Below are positions 9,721 through 17,900 of a stretch of DNA of 64,000 nt, in pieces. Origin of the DNA: Candidatus Villigracilis affinis (lineage in GTDB: Bacteria > Chloroflexota > Anaerolineae > Anaerolineales > Villigracilaceae); contig JADKEA010000019.1 in the NCBI GenBank assembly GCA_016718275.1, positions 248,001 through 312,000 on the forward strand, read 5' to 3'. A program made the position numbers and the translations under genes. The first letter of the stretch is position 1. Each line of letters starts with the position of its first letter. The notes under the pieces were generated by a model. That model worked only from the letters and a program-made list of their open reading frames with translations. It was not told where the DNA came from and did no database searches.

Positions 9721-11163
9721 TTATTTTTTTCTCGTCACCCACAACCCGATCAACAAACCGACCAAGCCGAGCAGCATCACATTGCCAACGCCATCGCCAA
9801 CGGAGGGATACAGTGTATTCAAAGACCCGATCGGTGTTTGCACGTTTTGAATGCCCGTGAAGCCGCTTGCGTTTTCTTCAAACATGTCCACGCGGTTGAT
9901 AATCTTGCCATAAGCATTTGTCACCATCGACACGCCTTCGCCCGTTTGGCGGAAGATGCTCATGCCATTCTCCACGGCGCGGAAGGTTGCCATGCCCGCG
10001 TGAATGTCTTTCACTTCGAGCCAATCATTCGATGGGACGAAGAGCAAGTCCACATTCTGTTCGCCAGCTTGCTTGACCGCATTCGGGAAGTCAGCGTCCC
10101 AACAGATGACGGCGCTGAGTTTGCCGTAGGGCGTGTCAATCGTTTGTAGAATGCCGTCACCTTTGAGCGAGCCTTCAAAATCATTGCCGCCATATTTGAC
10201 ATGCGTCAGCACGATCTCGCCGTTCGGGTCAATGATGTGGACTTTGTTTTCAGCAGGTTGTTTGCCGAGGTCGAAGACAGGCAGCACGATGTAAATATTT
10301 TTTTCTTTGGCAATTGCAGAAGCATCGGCGATGAGTTTTTCAACCTGCTCCGAAGATCCCATGCCCGCGCCTTCCTGCAGGACGACGATGTTCGCGCCTT
10401 CGTCTGCCAATATGCGGATTTGATTTAGTTCATCCGCGTGCAGGTCGGAGATTGCCGCTTCGCGCTCCGCGCCCGCCGAGAATTGAGTCATCACTTCGAT
10501 CAGTTTCCCCGCTGGGAGCGAGAAGCCCGCGATCTGGGCGGTGTGCGTCGGTTGGGCAGGGAGCAGAGTCCGCCCGAGGCTGAGAGAAAGGATGAGGGCG
10601 AGCGCCCCAGCAAAAGTCCAGGAAAGAGGCGCGGGTTTTTTATCCCAAAAGTGATTGATAAGGCTGGCGAACCAACTCATTACAAAGGTCACGCCCCATA
10701 GCCCTGTCACTGAGGCGATCTGCATGGCGGGCAGAAAATCTCTTTGGGAGTATGCCATTGCGCCGAAGGTTCCGAAGGGACTGCCGCTGGCGGAGAAGAA
10801 ATCCATGGCGGTGTTGGCGATGGGGAAGATGAGCGTGAGCCAGGCGGTGCTGCCGAAGCGGCGATAGTAGATGCGGTCAATGACGTAGGGCAGCAAGCCG
10901 AGCGGCGTGGTGAGTAGGAAGAAACCGACTTCGGCAAGCGGATGTATTTTGGACATGAAGGTTGCGCCCTGCCATGAGATGATGGTGGGGATGGCGGAGA
11001 CAACCCAGAGCAGAAGGAAGTTGCGCCCTGCCTTGTCGCTGTCGCGGAAGAAGCGGATGATGAAGATGGGTACGATCCATGCCGCGAGCGGGATGTTCCA
11101 TTTGCCGCCGATGAATAAGCCGAGGATGGCAGCGAGTGCGAGATAGAGATAGCGTTTGTTCAT
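9721..11163 (-). CDS. lnt: Apolipoprotein N-acyltransferase-like nitrilase-fold membrane protein
   Basis: This 480-residue protein has several N-terminal membrane segments (about 5-200), a nitrilase-fold domain (about 205-445) and one C-terminal membrane segment (about 455-476), the layout of Lnt. The Glu-Lys-Cys triad of carbon-nitrogen hydrolases is visible: E264 in VVLQEGAG, K323 in LTHVKYGG, C354 in VICWDADFP. Lnt adds the third acyl chain to lipoproteins at the outer face of the cytoplasmic membrane. The length is slightly below the roughly 510 of E. coli Lnt. It stands alone, divergent from the NarL-type sensor gene. A lipobox protein at 34236-34697 shows that this genome makes lipoproteins. 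A related N-acyltransferase with another substrate remains possible. Confidence 0.85.
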   Translation of the reverse strand: MNKRYLYLALAAILGLFIGGKWNIPLAAWIVPIFIIRFFRDSDKAGRNFLLLWVVSAIPTIISWQGATFMSKIHPLAEVGFFLLTTPLGLLPYVIDRIYYRRFGSTAWLTLIFPIANTAMDFFSASGSPFGTFGAMAYSQRDFLPAMQIASVTGLWGVTFVMSWFASLINHFWDKKPAPLSWTFAGALALILSLSLGRTLLPAQPTHTAQIAGFSLPAGKLIEVMTQFSAGAEREAAISDLHADELNQIRILADEGANIVVLQEGAGMGSSEQVEKLIADASAIAKEKNIYIVLPVFDLGKQPAENKVHIIDPNGEIVLTHVKYGGNDFEGSLKGDGILQTIDTPYGKLSAVICWDADFPNAVKQAGEQNVDLLFVPSNDWLEVKDIHAGMATFRAVENGMSIFRQTGEGVSMVTNAYGKIINRVDMFEENASGFTGIQNVQTPIGSLNTLYPSVGDGVGNVMLLGLVGLLIGLWVTRKK

Positions 11164-11265
11164 GTGGGTCTCCTGTGTAGTGATTGGTAATTAGTAATTG
11201 GTGATAGTCGCTATTGTATGGATTTACCCCTCTCGCCACATCGTCCATTCAGAGCGAAAGCGGAC

Positions 11266-11283
11266 ATTGTCCGTTCGGACAAT
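11266..11283. promoter_or_regulatory. Perfect 18-bp palindrome, candidate operator
   Basis: The sequence has the arms ATTGTCCG and CGGACAAT around a TT centre. It sits 34 bases before the ATG of the sensor kinase and 103 bases from the divergent lnt-like start, where a dimeric regulator such as the NarL-type protein encoded downstream could bind. No T run follows, so it is not a terminator. The binding protein is inferred. Confidence 0.5.
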
Positions 11284-11317
11284 ATGCCCAGGAGCGTGTC
11301 ACGAGTAGAATAGGCGT

Positions 11318-12511
11318 ATGGAACAAAACTCAAGTAAGGCTGCCTTTATTTCCTATCCCTTCTACATCTTTATTTCCCTCTTGATCGGGGCGATTGCGGT
11401 TATCGCGATACGCGATCTGTGGAATTCAAGTTCGCTGATCTACACTGCGATTTTTTCACTTCTATTCCTTCTTCACATTGCATTGTTCTGGTCGAATACA
11501 CGGCAGGATGAAAATTCGCGCTGGTGGTTCTTTTATTATCCCGCTCAGGTTGTTTTGATCGTTGCGATGGTGAACCAGCCATTCGCAAGCGACATCAACC
11601 TGACTTTGTTGGGTTCATCCATTCTTTGTTTGATCGGCGAGTCACTGGGGCTGTGGGGCAACACGCGCCGTGCCTTGTATTTGGGGATTTTCCTTTTTAT
11701 CTTTATGGTGGTCATGCTGTATTTCGCGGTCGGGCGCGATAGATTGCCGCTTGCCCTATCCAGTATGTTGGTGAATGGCGGGTTTATTGTGCTGTTGATG
11801 GTGATGTTCAATCAGCAACTCGCCGAGCGCCAAAAAGCCGAAGAACTTGCAGAGAGCCTTGAAAGCGCGAATGCAAAACTTGCCGCTTCTGCCGCCAAGA
11901 TCGAATCGCTGACCTTGCAGAATGAACGTCAACGCATGGCGCGGGAGTTGCACGACACACTCGCGCAAGGTGTGGCGGGACTCGTCTTGCAGCTCGAAGC
12001 GGTGAAAGCGCACCTTGCGTCCAACCGCAATGAACGCGCATCAGCCATCGTTGAGCAGTCGCTCACACGCGCACGGAGCACCCTTGCTGAATCCCGCGCG
12101 GCAATTGATGATTTACGCGCGGCTTCCACAGATGTCTCCGACTCGGTTCGTGAAAAACTTGAACGCTTCACACAAGCGACGGGCATTCCCTGTGAATTGG
12201 AAATCTCTGTAAACGAGAATCAACTTGCCCTTGAAATAACGAATCATGCCCTCAATATCTTGAACGAATCTCTGACCAACATCGCCCGTCACGCACAGGC
12301 GACTCAAGTGAAAGTTGTGTTTGCAATTCAGGATAAAAATCTACAACTCGAAGTTCGCGACAATGGAAAAGGTTTTGATGTGAATAAAAATACGAGCGGA
12401 CATTATGGGCTGGTCGGGATGCATGAACGTGCGCGGCTGACAGGCGGGATGCTTTCTATTAAATCAAATCAAAGCGGTACGAGTGTTCAATTTATCGTGG
12501 GGAGGTCGTAA
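11318..12511 (+). CDS. NarL/DesK-type sensor histidine kinase
   Basis: This 397-residue kinase has about six membrane segments in residues 12-170 and no large extracellular loop, then a coiled linker and a HisKA_3 dimerisation domain with H212 in ARELHDTLAQG. The HATPase domain shows the N-box NESLTNIARHA, the G1 box DNGKGF and a terminal GLVGMHERARLTGG. This architecture is that of DesK/LiaS-type sensors that detect membrane state, so a membrane or envelope signal is likely. Its stop overlaps the ATG of the following response regulator by one base, so the two form a cognate pair. Confidence 0.92.
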   Translation: MEQNSSKAAFISYPFYIFISLLIGAIAVIAIRDLWNSSSLIYTAIFSLLFLLHIALFWSNTRQDENSRWWFFYYPAQVVLIVAMVNQPFASDINLTLLGSSILCLIGESLGLWGNTRRALYLGIFLFIFMVVMLYFAVGRDRLPLALSSMLVNGGFIVLLMVMFNQQLAERQKAEELAESLESANAKLAASAAKIESLTLQNERQRMARELHDTLAQGVAGLVLQLEAVKAHLASNRNERASAIVEQSLTRARSTLAESRAAIDDLRAASTDVSDSVREKLERFTQATGIPCELEISVNENQLALEITNHALNILNESLTNIARHAQATQVKVVFAIQDKNLQLEVRDNGKGFDVNKNTSGHYGLVGMHERARLTGGMLSIKSNQSGTSVQFIVGRS

Positions 12512-13155
12512 TGATCCGCGTGATGATCACGGATGACCATCTCATCGTCCGCGAGGGGTTGCGGCTGATCCTTGAAACGGCTGATGATATCGAAGTCGTC
12601 GGTGAAGCGGTGGATGGCGCAGAGTGTCTTGAACTCGCCGCGAAATTAAATCCCCAGGTCATTCTGATGGATCTGCAAATGCCGCGCATGGACGGCATCA
12701 CCGCCATCGAGCATCTGCGAAAAGATTTTCCCGAAATCGCCATCGTCATTCTCACTACCTACAACGAAGATGATTTGATGATCCGCGGTTTGCAATCTGG
12801 CGCGCGCGGATATTTGCTCAAAGACTCGAGCCGCGAAAATTTATTGGATGCGATCCACGCCGCCGCGAAAGGCGAGACTTTGCTCAAGCCTGAGATCCTC
12901 GCCCGCGTGCTCGCGCCTCAGGCGCAGGGGAAGCCTGCGGCTACAACCCAAACCGAATCCACGCTGACAGAGCGCGAACTCGAAGTGCTGCAATCCGCAG
13001 CGAGAGGCGAGCGCAACAAAGAGATCGCTTACAAATTGGGCATCACCGAGCGGACGGTCAAAGCCCACCTGCAAAGCATCTATCAAAAATTTGGTGTCGA
13101 TTCCCGCGCTGCGGCTGTGGCAGTCGCTGCACAAAAGGGATTGCTGGGAATTTAA
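12511..13155 (+). CDS. NarL/LuxR-family response regulator
   Basis: This 214-residue protein has a receiver domain (1-120; D8/D9, phosphoacceptor D54 in ILMDLQMP, K in LLKD) and a C-terminal LuxR helix-turn-helix (about 150-212) with LTERELEVL and NKEIAYKLGITERTVKAHL. It is a DNA-binding transcription factor activated by phosphorylation from the kinase immediately upstream. The perfect palindrome at 11266-11283 before this operon is a candidate autoregulatory site. A strong terminator overlaps the stop codon. Confidence 0.94.
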   Translation: MIRVMITDDHLIVREGLRLILETADDIEVVGEAVDGAECLELAAKLNPQVILMDLQMPRMDGITAIEHLRKDFPEIAIVILTTYNEDDLMIRGLQSGARGYLLKDSSRENLLDAIHAAAKGETLLKPEILARVLAPQAQGKPAATTQTESTLTERELEVLQSAARGERNKEIAYKLGITERTVKAHLQSIYQKFGVDSRAAAVAVAAQKGLLGI

Positions 13156-13195
13156 ACAAAGAAGCCTCCCGAATTTTCGGGAGGCTTCTTTGTTT
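13154..13195. terminator. Strong intrinsic terminator
   Basis: A 19-bp perfect stem (13154-13172 with 13177-13195) rich in GC at its centre ends in TTTGTTT. It follows the response regulator and faces the convergent small membrane protein gene, so it can act on both strands. Confidence 0.9.
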
Positions 13196-13206
13196 CTGCT
13201 GGCGGA

Positions 13207-13451
13207 TTATTCCCCGCCACCACCCATGGCGAAGTTGATGATAATACCCAAAACGATGCCGCCGATCCAGATGTACATCGGGGTCTTGAGCTTGAGGTCT
13301 TCATTCTTCATGTTTTGAAGACCCCAGATGAAGGTGTAGAGCATGCAAATGAAACCCAAAATGCCCTTCAGCAGACCTTCCTTCTGGAACAACTTGATCA
13401 GAACCCAGATGCCTGCAATGAAAGCAAGGAGCCGGGGGTTTTAGCGATCAT
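13207..13451 (-). pseudogene. Small membrane protein, 5' end frameshifted
   Basis: The intact part (13207-13392) encodes 61 residues with two clear membrane helices (GILGFICMLYTFIWG and IWIGGIVLGIIINFA) and ends GGGGE. Its frame has no ATG: reading upstream it continues as LLAFIAGIWVLIK, then meets a TAA just beyond a run of five C (minus strand; 13434-13438). One extra C in that run would join it to an ATG at 13451 and give an 81-residue protein beginning MIAKTP. Either the gene is broken, or the consensus has a homopolymer error, or translation starts at TTG 13392. The family is a small hypothetical membrane protein. Confidence 0.55.
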
Positions 13452-13503
13452 TCATGCGGATATAAACCCATTCCCGTCAAAAAGGATGCCTCCACTTTCG
13501 CAG

Positions 13504-14544
13504 TTATGAGCCGCGTACTGCAAAGACGTTGATGGCCTGATTTTTCCCTTTGAAAATGATCTTCCCAAGGTCTTCCACTTTGATGTCTTCGGGCAGAGAT
13601 TCGCGGGTGTAGTTATCGATAAGCAGGGGATGCAGAGCTTCCTTGGTGTATTCTTCAATTCTTGAGGCGACATTCACAGTATCGCCGATGCAGGTGTAAA
13701 TGGCGCGTGTTTGCGTGCCTGTATATCCCGCCACCATTTGACCCGTGGCAATGCCGATCCCAATGCGGATCTGCATTTTCCCCTGTGCCAGTTGGTTTTG
13801 ATTGAACACCTTCAATTGTTCGAGCATTTGCAGGGCGGCGCGTACGGCCTTTTCAGAATGGTCTTCAAAAAAGATGGGCGCGCCGAAGACAGCCATTAAC
13901 CCATCGCCGACCACTTGGTTGACCGTGCCGCCGTTATTCGTAATGGCATCGAACATCAAGCTGAAATATTGGTTGAGCAGGTCAATGGATTCAGACGGCT
14001 CCTGATTTTCTGCAATGGTAGTGAACGAGCGAATATCGGCGAACATAATGCTGGCTTTCACCTGTTTGCCTCCGAGCGAAAAGCCCGAGCGCAGCAATTG
14101 TTCGGCCACTTCCTTCGTTGCGAAGGTTCTAAACAAACGCCGCTGCTCATCGCGCAGACGTTTCTTTTCGAGGCTGGCATTTACCCGCGCGCGCAGCAGG
14201 ATCGGGTTGACAGGCTTTGTCAGGTAATCTTCCGCGCCGAGTTCGACGCACTTGACCACGGCATCCAACTCTTCCATCGCTGAAGTCATGATGATGGGGA
14301 TCTGCCGAAGGTCCACATCATTCAGGCAGGCTTCGAGCACCTCAAAGCCGTCCATCTCGGGCATCTCAATATCAAGCAGCATCAGGTCGAACACGCCCGT
14401 GCGGAATTTTTCCAAACCCTCCCTGCCGTTTTCAGCAGTCTCTACAACATGCCCCTGTTGTTCAAGACTGCGCGAAAGCACCATGCGGTTGACCTTGTTG
14501 TCATCCACGATAAGCAAATGGGCGGGACTTGAAGATACGGTCAT
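13504..14544 (-). CDS. Response regulator with class III nucleotide cyclase domain
   Basis: This 346-residue protein joins a receiver (about 8-125, phosphoacceptor D58 in LMLLDIEMPEMDG, numbering from this ATG) to a class III adenylate/guanylate cyclase domain (about 150-345). Both metal aspartates are visible (FADIRSFTT and VVGDGLMAVFG), as are the transition-state Asn and Arg (IGDTVNVASRIE), so it should be active, probably making cAMP. The residue three before GDG is Gln where many adenylate cyclases have Lys, so nucleotide preference is uncertain. The ATG at 14544 was preferred over a TTG at 14547 because GAGG lies 7 bases upstream. It starts 5 bases after the Hpt gene and is the likely end of that phosphorelay. 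Confidence 0.9.
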   Translation of the reverse strand: MTVSSSPAHLLIVDDNKVNRMVLSRSLEQQGHVVETAENGREGLEKFRTGVFDLMLLDIEMPEMDGFEVLEACLNDVDLRQIPIIMTSAMEELDAVVKCVELGAEDYLTKPVNPILLRARVNASLEKKRLRDEQRRLFRTFATKEVAEQLLRSGFSLGGKQVKASIMFADIRSFTTIAENQEPSESIDLLNQYFSLMFDAITNNGGTVNQVVGDGLMAVFGAPIFFEDHSEKAVRAALQMLEQLKVFNQNQLAQGKMQIRIGIGIATGQMVAGYTGTQTRAIYTCIGDTVNVASRIEEYTKEALHPLLIDNYTRESLPEDIKVEDLGKIIFKGKNQAINVFAVRGS

Positions 14545-14548
14545 CAAT

Positions 14549-14881
14549 TTACCTCAATCCATCCAATTGACCCCTGACTTGTTCAAACGCATCCTGCAGG
14601 ACCTCAAGCCTGTTCCCGATTTCGAGGACATTCTCCCGCCCGAGCATTTCCAACTCGCGAGCCAGCCCTGCAAGACTGGTTGCGCCAAATGTCGCCGCAT
14701 TCGATTTGAGCGAATGCGCCGCACGCCGAAACGAATCGGCATCCTGCGCAGCCAGCGCATTCTTCATGGTCGTGATCTGACCTGGCGTATCTTCCAAAAA
14801 AGTGTCGATCAATTCACCGATAAAATCCGCTCCCGCGGCTTCCTTCAATGCATTAAATGTATTCATATCTATGACAGACAT
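14549..14881 (-). CDS. Hpt phosphotransfer protein
   Basis: This 110-residue helical protein is a single Hpt domain with the phospho-histidine H56 in RAAHSLKSNAATFGA. Such proteins shuttle phosphate between a hybrid kinase receiver and a final response regulator. It lies between the hybrid kinase (start of Hpt 87 bases after the kinase stop) and the receiver-cyclase gene, which is the order expected of a relay. GGAG lies 8 bases before its ATG. Confidence 0.92.
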   Translation of the reverse strand: MSVIDMNTFNALKEAAGADFIGELIDTFLEDTPGQITTMKNALAAQDADSFRRAAHSLKSNAATFGATSLAGLARELEMLGRENVLEIGNRLEVLQDAFEQVRGQLDGLR

Positions 14882-14968
14882 GTTTCTCCAGTTTTTGTAG
14901 TCTCTGCATATGAGGCAGGTTGCAGCCCCGTCAGTTCTTCAGGGGCATGAAAGTTTGTGTTCGAAAAA

Positions 14969-17900
14969 TTAACCGACTCTTCTCGCCTTGAGCAGCGCAT
15001 CCACCAGCTCCGCCACGCGGATGGGCTTGGGGATGTAGTGGTTCATGCCCGCGGTCATGCACATCTCGCGATCACCCTGCATGGCATTTGCGGTCAGCCC
15101 GATGATGAAGGGACGTTTGGTTACCCAGCGCGCCACGATCTGACGGGTGGCTTCGAGGCCGTCCATTTCGGGCATTTGCACATCCATCAAGATCACATCG
15201 TATGGCTGACGTTCAAGTGACTGGATGGTTTCGATCCCATTTGAGGCCACATCTGCGCGGTAGCCCATTTGCTCGAGCAGGCGCAGCGCAAGCTTTTGAT
15301 TGACGGCGTTATCCTCGGCGAGGAGAATGCTAAGCGGATGCCGCACAGCCATCTGCGGGTCAGGTTTGAAGCGCCCGACCGTGGGAGGTTCCTCATAAGC
15401 CGAAGGCTTGAAGAAGAGTCCGACCAATGTATCGAACAGCTGCGATTGTTTGATCGGTTTGGTGAGATAGGCAGCGAAGATGTTGTTTTCATCGCCCGCT
15501 TCACGCCGACCGAGGGAACTGAACAGCACCAACGGGAATTTTGTCTTGCTGCGAATCTTCTTTGCCAGTTCGAGGCCGTCCATTTCGGGCATGTGCATGT
15601 CGAGAATGGCCACGTCGAATCTTTCACCGTCTTCGATCCATTGCAGGGCGGTGATGGGGGAATCGGTTTCGCGGGAGGTCATGCCCCATTTGGCGGTCTG
15701 CACGTTGAGGATGTAACGATTGGTGGCGTTGTCATCCACGATGAGCACGTGTTTGTTTTGAAGCTCAGGTTGGATGCCCGCATAATAACGTTTTTGGGTG
15801 GGCGGTAATTCTGCAACTTCTGCTTTGACCGTGAAGTAGAACGTGGAGCCCTTGCCCATGCCTTCACTGGTGGCCCACATGGTGCCGCCCATCATTTCAG
15901 CGAGATGTTTGCTGATGGCCAGCCCAAGACCCGTGCCGCCATATTTGCGCGTGGTGGATGAGTCGGCCTGCGAGAATGATTGAAAGAGTCGGCTCATGCC
16001 GTCTTTCGAAAGGCCGATGCCCGTATCGCGGACGGAGAAATTGAGGAGCGCCTTTTCCTGTGTGCCGCCGTTCTTGTAGCGCTGACTGGAAACCGTCAGC
16101 ACCACTTCACCTTTCTCGGTGAATTTGACCGCGTTGCTGAGCAGGTTGGTGATGATCTGACGCAGGCGGGTCACATCGCCGACGATGGCGGGAGGAATTT
16201 CGCCTTCGAAAATGTAGGCGAGGTCGATTCCCTTTTCGACGGCGCGCGCAGAGACCAGGTCCAGTGATGATTCGACGCAGTCGCGCAATTCGAACGGCTG
16301 ATGTTCGATATCCATGCGGCCCGCTTCGATCTTGGAGAAATCCAAAATATCGTTGATGATGGCAAGCAGGGCATCGCCCGAGTTGCGGATGGTTTCAGCG
16401 TAGTCGCGTTGTTCGTTGTCGAGTTTGGTATCGAGCAGGAGTCCGCTCATGCCGATGACGGCATTCATCGGGGTGCGGATCTCGTGACTCATGGTCGCAA
16501 GGAAGGAACTCTTGGCTTCGTTAGCTTGTTCGGCAGCGGCGCGGGCGATGCGGGCATCTTCGAAGAGACGCGCATTCTGGATGGCCGTTGCCATGCTGGA
16601 TGCGATGGATTCCATCAACGTGATAATGGATTCATCGTAGGCGTTTTCATGCTCGAAGTTTTGAATGGTGATGCCGCCGATGAGGTCCCTGCCGACCACC
16701 ATCGGGACCATGATGACCGATTTTGGAATTTCGTTGAGTGCGGTCATATTCGCGCCGAAGCGTTTCCACAGCGCAGGCGATTGGCGGTTGATGACCAGCG
16801 ATTTGCCGAGCATGGACGATTTGATGGTGAAATCGTTGATGGGGAATGAAGCCGTTTGAATGCGTTCGTTCTTGCGGGTGACGTAGTGCGCGGTGACAGA
16901 GCGGGACTCGGGGTCGAATAAACCGATGCCCACGTTATCTTCCATGACCAGTTCGCGGATCTTGTCACCGACGCGCTCGATAATGGTTTGCACATCCAGT
17001 TGCTGGGTGAGCACCTGCGCGATATTGTTGAGGATTTCCAACTGTGCGGCGCGGCGTTTGGTTTCCTTGAGCAGGCGTTGGGTCTCATCGAAGAGGCGCG
17101 CGTTTTCGATGGTGACGCTCAACGAATTGGCGATGGTGGTAAGCAGGCGCACATCGGCTTCACTGAAGGCTTCTTCATGTTCGAGGTTTTGCAGAGAGAC
17201 CACGCCGCGCACTTCGTTCGCCACCATCATCGGGATCCACATGCCAGACCGCACGACCACATCGCCTGGATTTGTGCCAAGCAGCATTGAATTGTATTTT
17301 TGCGAAAGCTCTTCGAAATTGCGGTTGGCGATGATAGGCTTGCCCGTGCGGATCACATGACCGCTGAAGCCGCCCATGCCGTCCTTCAAAACCAGCGGTT
17401 CCTGATAAAACCGCTCGCCGTTCTCGATGATATAGGGGAAGTGGGTGATGTTGGTGGCCTTGTCGTACATGGTCAGTACAACGGTTTGGGCATCGAAGAT
17501 CTTTTGAATCTGGCTGCCGACATCATCGTAGATGGTTTGAATATCGAGCTTGGGGTCGAGCCCCGAGATCATATTATTGATGATGGAAAGCTCGTTGGCA
17601 CGTTTGTTGATGAAGTCGAACAGGCTGGCATTTTGAATGGCGATGGCCGCCTGCATTGAGAGCCGTTTCAGGAAATCAAGGTCCACTTCAACAAAGGGAT
17701 TGCCGCCATTGCGCCAGACCGCCATCATGCCGCCGACCTTGTCGCCTGTCAGCAGGGGAGCCACCATCAGGCGTTCCTCGGTCTCGACCGGTGTGCCTGG
17801 AATTTGTATGGTGCGCGGGTCGTGATTGGTATCGTTGATGAACTCGCCCTGCCCAAGCTGTGCAAGGGTGCCGATGATGCCCTGACCCAGATAAATGGTA

